Positions 1 to 10,449 of a stretch of 64,000 bases of DNA are shown here, in pieces; the first letter of the stretch is position 1; each line of letters begins with the position of its first letter. A program made the position numbers and the translations under genes. The notes beneath the pieces are model-generated. The model searched no databases. It saw only the letters and a list, made by a program, of their open reading frames with translations, and was not told where the DNA came from. Where the stretch lies: contig MU839121.1 of NCBI GenBank assembly GCA_030685235.1, positions 248,001 through 312,000 on the forward strand. The letters run 5' to 3'. The stretch is from Copromyces sp. CBS 386.78 (lineage: Eukaryota > Ascomycota > Sordariomycetes > Sordariales > Sordariaceae).

Positions 1-497
1 GGTTGTGCGACCTCTAGGACTAACGTGAGGAGGGAATGTGGGGAAGACACTCGAAACGCAAGAATCACAGTCGAGGCAGACTGGGCTTTCGGTCTTTGGG
101 GGGAGGAGATTAAGGAGCCAGGAAGAGAAGAAGAACGAGATATACATTCAAGGCTGTCCGTATTCCATAGAGGCGACAGGTTAGCACTGACCAAGTCGAT
201 GATGGGCAGTCTCAGCAACTTGTCATGATCATCGCCAACAACAGCGTGATGGCATGAAGCAGTACCAAGGGGTTTCAGTCCCGGAGGACACTCGGAATTT
301 AAGACGCCATCTGTGATCGCGTTGGGAAAAGTTGCAATGTTACCGGGACTTTTGGCATGATCTCTGTGGGATGTTGCCCTCTAGCCGAAGCTGTAGTACC
401 TTGACTTCGACATCAACGGTCTAGCATTAATAGGTATTTTGGCATCGACGGTTTTCCTTCTGAAGAAGACAAAACCACATATCTGGATGACGAGAGG
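1..497. other. Non-RIP sequence upstream of TOK channel remnant
   Basis: No convincing coding exon is visible. A 67-codon plus-strand frame near the start has no recognisable motif. A complete TOK-type channel would have several membrane segments and a first pore loop upstream of position 500, and neither is readable here in any plus frame. The stretch is therefore either non-coding DNA that replaced the 5' half of the gene or heavily decayed sequence. Composition is ordinary, so RIP does not explain the loss. Confidence 0.4.
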
Positions 498-1834
498 TTG
501 CGGGTAGATTGGTCACTTTTCGGCGGCACTCTCAGGCTGGGCCTGGTGGTGGAAGTGAAAACACTCCAGGCGACGGGGCCACTCAAGGCGGAGAGGGAGA
601 TGGACAAACGCAGAAGGGGACAAAAGAAGAACAGTCTAGGCAGAAGATGCTCAAGTTTGACTTTGGGAATGAGAAGGGGAAGAGGCCCGAATCAGCTGCT
701 GCGGGTGATGGCGGAGAGAAAAGTTCCGAACAAGGCAAGAGAAAAGAAAAGAGACAGAAGCTATTGCTTTTGAAGGAAGACAAGGATCGGTTTGATGCCA
801 TGAGGCAGATCCAAGGCGAGACAAAACGGTGGAAGCAGTGAGTTCACCAGCTCCCATATCCCTTCCCCTTGTCTCAGTAGCTGACATGTCGACAGATACT
901 GGGCCCTCGCTATGGCCTTCTTGGCCTTCTCCATTCTGTGGGGGTTCGGTGCTGCCGTCTTCATGCTCACCGAAGCGCGAATTTCCAACCTGTCGTATTT
1001 TGACTCCATGTACTTTTGCTGGGTGTGGCTACTTACTATTGGGTTTGTGCCCTTTTTTTGTCCCTTCCTAACTGACCAAGACTGACCGCCGGATAGGTAC
1101 GGCGACATAACTCCCAAGTCCAACATCGGCAAGCCATTCTTCATCGTCTGGTCTCTCATTGCTGTTCCCATCGTTACCGTCCTCTTTCAAGAGATGTCGT
1201 CCACCGTCGTCAGTGCAGTCAACCGTGGTGCGTTTAAGGTAGCTGACTGGACCATCATGCCGACGTCAAAACGTGGAGTGCTGGACAAGTACATCCATAA
1301 ACACGCCTGGTTGAAGAGATTCATTCGTAAAATGTCGGACGCGGAAGAGTGCGCAGTTCAAGCCAGCGGGGATGCTGAACAGCCAAGAGACCTAGCCAGG
1401 TCGCCCAGGGTGCTAACGACCAGGAAGAACACCTCCCGAATCTCGTCTCTCAACCAATCAAGTCCATAGCTCATGACCTCCGCTTCTCCCCACGCAAGCG
1501 CAACTCATACGAGGAATGGCAGCTCTTCACCAGGCTAATTCAGTTTACCCAGACACACGAGGAGGTCGAACATGACGAACCGATGGCATGGGACTGGCTG
1601 AGTGAAGATTCTCCTCTGCTGGCGGATATCACCGAGGCGGAATGGGTGCTGGATCGTTTGTGCGAGTCACTTGACAGATATACGCGTTCCAGTCCCCGTC
1701 AAGAGCCACGCCCGCGAGAGGATTATGATGGGCAGGTTGAGGACACAAGTCCGGGGCCAGATTCTTTGCGTATTGAGAGAGAGCCGGGGCCGCTTGATGA
1801 CGTAGAGGAGGACCGGGAAGTCTCACCACACTGA
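498..1834 (+). pseudogene. 3' part of TOK-type outward-rectifier two-pore K+ channel, partial or broken
   Basis: TOK channels are plasma-membrane K+ efflux channels with two pore loops per subunit. Readable here: a polar linker (frame of 509-837), an intron 838-895 (GTGAGT..CTGAC..CAG), then a hydrophobic helix from RWKQYWALAM to FGAAVFM and the start of the second pore. Intron 1043-1096 (branch CTAAC) splits the selectivity filter and restores TIGYGD. A last helix (FIVWSLIAVPIVTVLF) and cytosolic tail follow, ending near WVLDRLCESLDRY. Two problems suggest a relic. The tail shifts from frame 3 to frame 2 between about 1350 and 1415; a weak 47-nt GTGCGC..TAG intron could also explain this. 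The residues resembling the helix before the linker (GGTLRLGLVV, about 520) are in a different frame from the linker. The first pore and N-terminal helices are absent. Family call is firm; functional status is uncertain. Confidence 0.65.
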
Positions 1835-2521
1835 CCAAGCTGACCAAGATGTGTCAAAAGCGACGCATGTTTCAGGGTTGGTGTTGTCGCGAAGGAGCAG
1901 AGGGTGTAAACAAAGACAGTTATCATCTTTCCCCTGCTTGGCTATTCGGAATCCGGGCCCCTGCATTCCCAAGTTGCGGCGTGAACTCAAAGGGCATTCA
2001 AAGGGAATGGTGTAACAGAGGCGGCGAGATCTCCCTGATAGCGTTGAATTGGCAAACGGTTGGATGCATCGAAACTGATATTATGCTGACATGCGGAGCG
2101 GAAGCAGGCGAGGCGGGAACCACTCTGTGAGATGTCGTCAAGTCAACAGCAAGTGGATCAATAGCGGGTTGCGACGTTGTTGCCATAAAGCATTAGACTG
2201 ATATGGCCGAGATGATGATAAACGGATATGCCAAAAGCAGGGGTCTCCGCTACAGGCAGGGGCGCGGTTACGTGCCTGATCAGCTCAGGCAAGCGCGGGT
2301 CAGGTCAAGTCTTGGCGTGAAATGAATTGAGCGTGGTCTGTTTCTTGGCTTTGAGACTTCTTAGAATTCCAAGTCCAAGCTTCACCTCTTCTCTTTCCTC
2401 TTAATCAACACCACCACACCCGGGCACGATAAAAGACGACAAGAGATAGCCGCTCTTTCGCCATTAGAGACTGACCTTCGATTACAAGAAGATCAGTCGA
2501 CCTTTCCTCCACACCTTTTGA
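1835..2521. promoter_or_regulatory. Intergenic region and presumed nma111 promoter/5' leader
   Basis: About 690 bp of normal-composition DNA between the channel remnant and the first in-frame ATG of nma111. Short ORFs here lack motifs. The last 150 bp before 2522 are pyrimidine-rich (CTCTTCTCTTTCCTC around 2388-2402), typical of filamentous-fungal transcription start regions. A weak TATA-like GATAAAAG lies near 2428. No operator or RNA gene was recognised. Confidence 0.35.
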
Positions 2522-2932
2522 ATGCGGCCAGTGTTGTTTGCCCGTCACAGAGTGCCACCACGCCTTCTGCGCATCCGGACTTCAACTTCAGCATCATCAT
2601 CACCATCTTTGACCACCAAGACGACAACTGCTTCGACAGCACTACCTCTATTATCACCAACAGTAAATACTTCTTCTGCCTTGTCACGCTTCCACCAATT
2701 GCGTCTACAGTCCACGTCCACGTCTCAGCAACAACAAACATTTGCTTCTTCGCGCCATTCTCTCCCGGTCTTTACCTGCAGTGTTCACCAACTACCCTTC
2801 CACACCTCGATCACGCGAACGAGAAGAGACACCTCAACGGCCAGACATTGTAACTCTACCGCAACACGCGCCTTTAGTCAAACAACCGGAAACAGCTCCA
2901 GCTACGGTGACGCATCCTCCTACTCCGCAAAT
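2522..2932 (+). other. In-frame 5' extension of nma111 (possible mitochondrial presequence)
   Basis: This 137-codon stretch is open in the nma111 frame, from an ATG at 2522 to the conventional start at 2933. It encodes an Arg/Ser/Thr-rich, acid-poor N-terminus beginning [20 protein letters not shown], which has the look of a mitochondrial targeting peptide. No other ATG in any frame occurs between 2522 and 2933. The ATG at 2522 has T at -3 (poor context), while that at 2933 has A at -3. The arrangement suits leaky scanning to give two isoforms. It could instead be untranslated leader that happens to be open. Confidence 0.45.
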
Positions 2933-5900
2933 ATGAACGGCACAAGCCCCGCCGCGGCTCGCTCCAAGCGCAAGGAGCCTCCCCAGTACTCAGACGGCCG
3001 CCTGGCTAAGCACCACCGAACCAGCGCCGATATCGACATGTCTTCCGCCGACGGAAACACTCCTATAACCGAAGACTTCGATGGCTCCTACGAGGCCGAC
3101 GCCCGCCATATCTTGCCTCTCGCGCCCGGCGCCGATACGGCCGAGTGGCAGGCCACCATCGAGAATGTCGTCAGAAATGTTGTTTCCATCCGATTCTGCC
3201 AGACGTGCTCTTTCGATACCGACCCGGCCCTTACAAGCGAGGCCACCGGTTTCGTTGTAGATGCCGAGAGGGGGTTAGCTATACATGTCCCTGCTGAAAA
3301 TGTTGTCTTGCGCTGACCTTTTGTTCTTGCCAAAAGTTATATCCTGACCAACCGTCACGTTGTCGGTTCCGGTCCCTTCTGGGGTTACTGCATCTTCGAC
3401 AACCACGAAGAGGTTGATGCCTACCCCGTCTACCGCGATCCCGTCCACGACTTCGGTATCCTCAAGTTCGATCCCAAGGCCATCAAGTACATGCCCGTCG
3501 CCGCCCTGCAGCTACGACCAGACCTCGCCCGTGTCGGCATAGAGATTCGTGTTGTGGGTAACGATGCCGGAGAGAAGCTCAGTATCTTGTCTGGTGTGAT
3601 CAGCAGGTTGGATCGCAACGCGCCCGAGTACGGAGACGGTTATAGCGATTTCAACACGTGCTACTACCAGGCCAGCGCCGCCGCCAGCGGTGGTTCCTCG
3701 GGCTCTCCTGTCGTCAACAAGGATGGTTTCGCCGTGGCCCTGCAGGCTGGTGGCAGAGCCGACGGCGCCTCGACCGACTACTTCCTTCCTCTCGATAGGC
3801 CACTTCGGGCGCTCAAGTGTCTCCAGGAGGGCAAGCCCATCACCCGTGGCGATATTCAGTGCCAGTTTGTGCTGAAGCCCTTTGACGAGTGTCGCAGATT
3901 GGGTCTTACTCCTGAATGGGAGGCCCAGGTCCGCAAGGCTTTCCCCAAGGAGACCAACATGCTGGTTGCCGAGATCATCCTCCCCGAGGGCCCCTCGCAT
4001 AAGAAGCTTGAGGAGGGTGATGTCTTGATCAAGGTCAACGGCAAGCTCCTCACCCAGTTCATTCCTCTCGAGGAAACCCTCGACTCCAGCGTCGGCGAGA
4101 AGGTCAAGCTTATGCTTCTTCGTGGCGGCGAGGAGGTCGAGGTTGACATCGAGGTTGGCGACCTGCACCAGATCACCCCTGACCGCTTCGTGTCTGTGTC
4201 TGGCGGTAGCTTCCACAACCTCTCGTACCAGCAGGCTCGCCTTTACGGTGTCACCTGCAAGGGTGTCTATGTCTGTGAGGCGGGTGGATCTTTCAGGTTC
4301 GACAACAGTGAGAACGGCTGGATTATCCAATCCATCGATCAGAAGGAGACCCCTGACCTGGACACTTTCGTCGAGGTGATGAAGGGCATTCCGGACAAGG
4401 CTAGAGTCGTTATCACGTACAAGCATCTTAGGGACATGCATACACTACACACCACCGTTATCTACATCGACCGGCATTGGGCCAAGAAGATGAAGCTGGC
4501 TGTGCGAAACGACAAGACAGGTCTCTGGGACTTTTCCGATCTCGGTGATGCCCTTCCTGCCGTCGCCCCTGAAACCAGGAAAGCTTCTTTCATCCAGCTC
4601 GAAAACACGTCTCATCCGGCCGTCGCCGATCTCGTCAAGAGTTTCGTCCACGTCAGCGTCACCATGCCCGTCAAGTTAGATGGTTTCCCCAAGAACAGAA
4701 AATGGGGCATGGGCTTGGTCATCGACGCGGAGAAGGGCCTGGTTATCATTTCCCGGGCCATTGTTCCCTACGACCTGTGCGACATTACCATCACCATCGC
4801 CGATTCCATCGTCGTCGAGGGTAAGGTGGTTTTCCTGCACCCGCTCCAGAACTACGCCGTCATCCAGTACGATCCCAAGCTTGTCGACGCCCCGGTTCGT
4901 TCCGCCAAGCTGTCGAGCGAGATGATTAGCCAAGGCGCGTCTACCTACTTTATTGGATACAACCGCATTGGCCGCATTGTCCACACTGCCACCACCGTCA
5001 CTGAGATGTTCGCCGTCACCATTCCCGCCAACTCGGGAGCGCCCAGATACCGCGCCGTCAACGTTGACGCCATCACGGTCGACACCAACCTCTCGGGCCA
5101 GTGCGGCAGCGGCGTGCTCGTCGCCCAAGACGGCACCGTCCAGGCCCTCTGGCTCACCTACCTCGGTGAGCGTAACCCGAGCAGCCATCGTGACGAGGAG
5201 TACCACCTTGGCCTGGCTACGCCCACCTTGCTCCCCGTTATCTCGCAACTTCAGCAGGGTATCACCCCCAAGCTGCGCCTTTTGAGCTGCGAGTTCCGCG
5301 CCATCCAGATGTCCCAGGCCCGTATCATGGGCGTGTCCGAGGAGTGGATCCAGAAGGTCTCCCTCCCCAACACGGCCCACCACCAGCTTTTCTTGGTGAC
5401 CAAGCGCACCTACGAGCGCAACGAGCCCGAAGGCGACACCCTCAAGGAAGGCGACATCCTCCTCACCCTCAACAACCATCTCATCACCAAGATTTCCGAG
5501 CTTGACATCATGTACAGCCACGACCACCTCGACGCCGTCCTCGTCCGCAACACCAAGGAGCTGCACCTCAAGCTGCCCACCGTCGCCGCCGACGACGCCG
5601 AGACCGACCACGCCATCTCCTTCTGTGGCGCTATCCTGCACAGGCCGCATCTCGCTGTCAGGCAGCAGATCAGCAAGCTCTTCAGCGAGGTCTACGTCAG
5701 CGCCAGGACTAGAGGTAGCCCGGCGTATCAGTATGGCCTAGCGCCGACGAATTTCGTCACGCATGTTAATGGCAAGCGGACCCCCGATTTGCAGAGCTTC
5801 TTGGCGGCGGTGGTGGATATTCCTGATAATACCTGTAAGTTTTCTTCTTTTTCCATTTCCCTTGCCCCCTTGTTGTTGTTTTTGGGGGAGACCCCCAAAC

Positions 5901-6218
5901 CCCCCTTTTTTTGTTCCTCGCTTCGCTCGATTTTCCCCCTTCCTATGTGGGCATAATGCTAACGGGGTCATGGTAGACTTCCGCCTGAAATGCATGACCT
6001 TCGACTCAGTCCCCTGGGTCGTCACCATGAAGAAGAACGAGCACTACTTTCCTACCACGGAGCTGATCAAGGACCCTTCGGAGCCCTTGACAGGTTGGAG
6101 GAGAATCACCTATGAAGGCGGCAAGAAGATTGAGGGCGAGGGACATGATGGTGTTGGTGTTGCCGCGCTGGGAGAGGATGGAGGTGAAGGTGGCATGGAT
6201 GTTGATGGGTGTTGTTAG
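2933..6218 (+). CDS. nma111: Pro-apoptotic HtrA/Omi-type serine protease NMA111
   Basis: HtrA-family serine protease; in yeast it is nuclear and linked to apoptosis-like death and lipid homeostasis. Exons 2933-3273, 3337-5834 and 5977-6218 (introns GTTAGC..AAAAG and GTAAGT..GCTAAC..TAG) give 1026 residues. A basic segment (RSKRKEPP, then LAKHHR) near residues 9-28 resembles a nuclear localisation signal. The first protease domain holds the triad His121 (TNRHVV), Asp152 (DPVHDFGIL) and Ser235 (GGSSGSPVV). PDZ-like segments follow (for example [13 protein letters not shown] and [12 protein letters not shown]). A second protease-like half around residues 560-720 is degenerate: the His region reads SRAIVP, the Asp region [10 protein letters not shown], and the Ser position is Cys703 (GQCGSG). 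This two-HtrA-unit layout and length match the family. The start was chosen for its good ATG context and typical length; a longer form from 2522 is possible. Identification is strong. Confidence 0.93.
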
Positions 6219-7078
6219 GTACAATTTGGTGAAGCATGTTGGGTGAGGGTTGAAGGGCCGGAGAAGGAAAAGGTGGAAGAAGTGGAGGGTGGGGGAGTTG
6301 AAAAAGGGGAGGAAAGGGAGGGGGTGAGGGGGGTACAAGGTAAGAGAATAGGGAGTAAAAGAAGAGATTGGCATATATACCAACCTATCAGTGAATGCGG
6401 GTGTGATGGGTGTGGGTGATGACGGAAAAGATGAAAGAGGACCAGAAAGAAATGGAATGGGATGGGAAGACGAAAACGGATCATGAAAGAAACAAAAGGG
6501 AACGAAATGGAATGGATGGTGAGGAGGTATTCTAGAGCGGATATCATATCAAGTGTTTGCATACAGACGGGAGGTGGAAGAACTTGGGAGGCAGGAGTCG
6601 AGGTCGTGTTTTTATTACATGTAGTCTACACTCTGCCATGGGCATAATCACACATACATTCAGCGCAATGAGTCAGACGCTACTTAGCGATTAGCGCAAA
6701 TAAAACAACAACGTTCAAAGAAAATCAGTTAAATAAATAAAACAAAATGGAAAGCCAAACAAACGTACGGAATGATGAGATGCATTTTCTCTTGCCAAAA
6801 ACCATGAAAGAACACATGCGATCAGGTTGTGAAGAAAGAGTGAGGGAGTGGGTGGGTCGTGGTATAAACAAACAAACAAATAAGCTGTTGGTTAATGTAA
6901 TAGATGGGTCCAATCCGGTAGGCTTTTTTTGTTACAAGAAATTATCGATTTCGCTCCATCATTAGAACCATCAGAACCATCATCCTGTACGGACCTTATA
7001 AGAACGCAAACGCAAGTAACAATTCAACTTTTTAAGGCTTCCTCTTCTGAGCTTCTAAGAAAATTACTAAACACCCAC
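6219..7078. other. nma111 3' flank, no gene seen
   Basis: Purine-rich GGGA/GAAAG sequence (6230-6500) probably contains the 3' UTR. Further on there is AT-richer spacer with T and A runs and (AAAC)n-like and ACAAACAAACAAAT tracts (6864-6882). ORFs on either strand are short and lack motifs. No RNA gene was recognised. Confidence 0.5.
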
Positions 7079-7299
7079 CCACCGAGACGGATGGATGGAT
7101 GGATGGATGGATATACACTTGTTGATAATACAACACCGGTAACTGAATGGTAAGGTATACATAGAATATTGTTGACTCGCTGACTGACTGATTACATTTC
7201 ACAGTGCCGGTCTAACTCGGTAATTCATTCATTTATTCATTTACCTATGTATGCATGCATGTACGAATGTATGTATGCATGCTTGATTGACTGACTGAC
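7079..7299. repeat. Tetranucleotide microsatellite cluster at the insertion point
   Basis: A run of short tandem repeats: (ATGG)n at about 7088-7111, ATTCATTCATTT-type repeats at 7221-7245, (ATGT/ATGC)n at 7247-7282 and (GACT)n at 7286-7299. Element 1 inserted inside the GACT run: its left target copy CTGAC is 7295-7299, and the run resumes after the right LTR at 34598 (CTAACTGACTG). Confidence 0.8.
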
Positions 7300-7646
7300 T
7301 GTTACGCGAAGAGAGTCTTTATAAGTGATGTTATAAATAATAATAATAATAAAAGATAAAGAGTGCGACTAGTCACTGGATAGAGTGACAATATATAATA
7401 ATAGGCGATAATATTGTTAAAGGAAGCGTAAGGCAATATTAACGAAAGCTTTAACCTAGGACCTTATATACGATTTTATAGAGTGTAAATAAAGTAGACA
7501 TTAGGTTAATATAATATAAATTAATAATCCAATTAACTTTAACGGAGGTTAATTAGGGAATACTCTTATATAATATAGACTGTTCAAATGAACGTATACT
7601 AAGATAGAGTAGATTATCTGGGTATTTACTTAAAATTCCCCTAATA
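7300..7646 (-). repeat. Element 1 left (3') LTR
   Basis: 347 bp, direct match to 34251-34597. The outer half is little mutated (begins TGTTACGCGAAG), while the inner half is strongly RIP-mutated and ends CCTAATA where the partner reads CCTAACA. Confidence 0.9.
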
Positions 7647-10449
7647 TTTCCCCTTCTACAAAAGAAATAAATATTTACTATTTACAAAACTATATTAAAT
7701 ATAACCTATTACGAATATTTATTAAATTATTACCGTAACCAATTATTTTAATACTATTATATATTATATTTAATATTAAACTTTTTAATAAAAAATTCTA
7801 ATACTGAATAATCTAATATATAATATTAAATAATTATTAATATAATAATAAATTTAACGGTTGTTCGAATAAATTCCCGATTTATCATCGTTTTCGTTAA
7901 CGTTTTCGGGATACCGAAATTAGAAAGAAGTACTATAGTAAGAACGTTTACGGCCGCTAGAAGGAGAATCCTCTTAATTACGTTAATCCTCCTATTAATA
8001 CTAATTATTATAGATAGTTAGGCAATAGGGAGAGCGTATAAAGGGTAAAGTATTATATCCGCTAGAACGGGCGGATTATAGATTGAATTTATCGATGCTA
8101 GGAATACCGTAGCCGAGGTTAGCGTTAAAACGAATACTACAATTAATAGTAATTCCTAGAATTACGTCGATTTGCCGAATATACTTAGCCGCCAACGGGG
8201 TAAGAGTACAGCGTAAAGTTTCAATAGTTTTGCGTAAAGCGATAACTTCGTCCTTTAAATTATTTACCTCCTTATTTTAATACTAATTTAATTAGATTAA
8301 TAATTATGATTATTAATTAAATACTTTTTATACTACGTTAGGAATAATATTTATATTAATTATTTCGGTAATATAAACCTCCTTTATAATTTCCTTAATA
8401 ATAATTAGCAATTTTAATTAGGTTAGTATATTAGGAGCGACCTAAGCGCGGTATAAAAAGCTTATACGGGCTAATATACTGCTAATCTATTTAGGAAGAC
8501 CGGTCGTATAATTATAATATTATAATACTAGGAGTATAACCTTTATTAGGATTTTTTTAATAAAAGAAGGATCCCCGTTGTTAAATTTATTAAACGTAGT
8601 ATTAAGGGCATCTTTAATACGATAAACTAAATTATTTTTAAAAAAAGAATCCTTTTTTATAAATTTCTCGAAGTATTCTTTAATAATTTTACTAATTTTA
8701 TTATAAAAATTATCGTCTATAATAACGTTTAATATACAATAATTTTTATAATATATATTTTTAATCGCTTTTATAATATCCGGGTAAAACTTACTTTAAA
8801 TAACCGATTTACTAGGTCGCGTATTACTGATAATACGAACTTAAATAATTCGTACAACTATCTACTAATTCTTCTAAGCTAGCGTCTACTTATTTTTAAT
8901 AGGGGTTATAATAATTTAAATAGTAGGAGCGGAATTTTAAACGGCGGGAGTAAAATAGGGGCGCATCTAATTAAAAGCCCGATTAATTATAAAATCGATT
9001 TCCTATTACTCTTAATCGTTAGCGAAATTATAAGTATTAAATATAATAATACGGCTAATGAAATTAGCTAATTTAATAGTAACGAAGCCTATTCCTAATT
9101 AATTATTTATATATTATAAAGTAAGAGTAACTTCTATTAGCTAATTATAATTATAAATATATATATTATTAGAAAAAAATATAATCGGATAAAAGAGAAA
9201 AAAGCATCCTCTTTAACATATCCGGTCGTTTAAGCGCGCGTATTATATATAAAAGGATTATAGTCCTAAAGAACCTAATCCTACTAATTTCTAAAACTAT
9301 TACCTTTAATTAATTTATTTATAATTAGGGCTAATAAAATCGTTATAATTAAGTAATTAATATTATTACTTATTACTTATAAAATAGCCTAGTCGAAGTT
9401 AATTTATACGTCCGTACGGTCGATTATACTATAAAGAACCGAAGTTAAAGTATTATCGTAATAAACGAATAAATAATTTACTATTATAAGCGGGATATAA
9501 TAGCGACCGAACTATATAATTTTAATATTATATACTATTATACTATTAAAAATAAAGGACTTAATATTAAAAAAATAATTATTAGGGTTATACGGACCGG
9601 TAGCCTTACCTAAACTAATAATAAAATTAATAATATACTATATATAAATATATTTAAAAAAGGCATTCAATTTATCGTCGGTTATACTAGCGACCAAATC
9701 TATAATAAAGCCGGGCAATATAATATAAAGCGAATCGCAACCCAAACTAATAATTTTAATAGTACTATCTACGACCGTATAGCAATTTAAATATTTGGCT
9801 ATATTAGCTAGCGTAAGGAAATATTAATCAGTCTCTAAACTAAATAGGGAGAAGAGGCAATTTTAATTGTATTAACGTAATAACCTATTAAAATTATTAT
9901 AATAATTAATCTAATTAATAAATTTCATTAAATTAAAATTACTAAGGGCGCTAATATCTGCTATAATTATATTAAATTACTATATTTTAAACTAAGGTTG
10001 GCTAATTTTAATAAAGTAAGAGGGTAGGGATAAAGTAAATTATAATAATATTATTAATAAAGTAAAAAAGTTTTTGAAAGAGAGGAAATAAATTTATATT
10101 ATATTAAAAATTATATACGTACTAAAATTTCTAAACTCTACCTTTAATTACAACCTATTTGCCTACTAAGGATTATTTACCTTAGATCCTATTACTTACT
10201 TCGATTAAATATATAATATTATATTAAATTACTATTCGAAAAAGATAGAACGAAAACGATAATACCCAATTTAACCACTTTATTAACGTAATAGTACAAT
10301 TAATTAAATAAATACTTAAAAATCTTAATAAATTAATTATAAAAATTAAAAAGGAAAAATAAAGGAAATAAATAGAAAATTAAAATAATAAAAGAAAATA
10401 CCCTAAACCTTTTATAATTTTCTAATTCTCTCTCTTCCGAACGAAAAGT
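7647..10449 (-). other. RIP-degraded internal segment between pol and 3' LTR of element 1
   Basis: About 2.8 kb of TA-rich DNA. Minus-strand frames interrupted mainly by TAA/TAG can be followed, for example around 9450-9900 and 8150-8270 (a heptad-like FKDEVIALRKTIETL). I do not recognise a retroviral domain. It may be an extra ORF of the element or a further, unresolved insertion. Confidence 0.35.

Noticed and set aside
3512..5650. Long minus-strand ORFs (309 and 324 codons) opposite nma111
   Set aside because: Antisense shadows of a GC-rich coding exon; the plus-strand frame has clear protease motifs.
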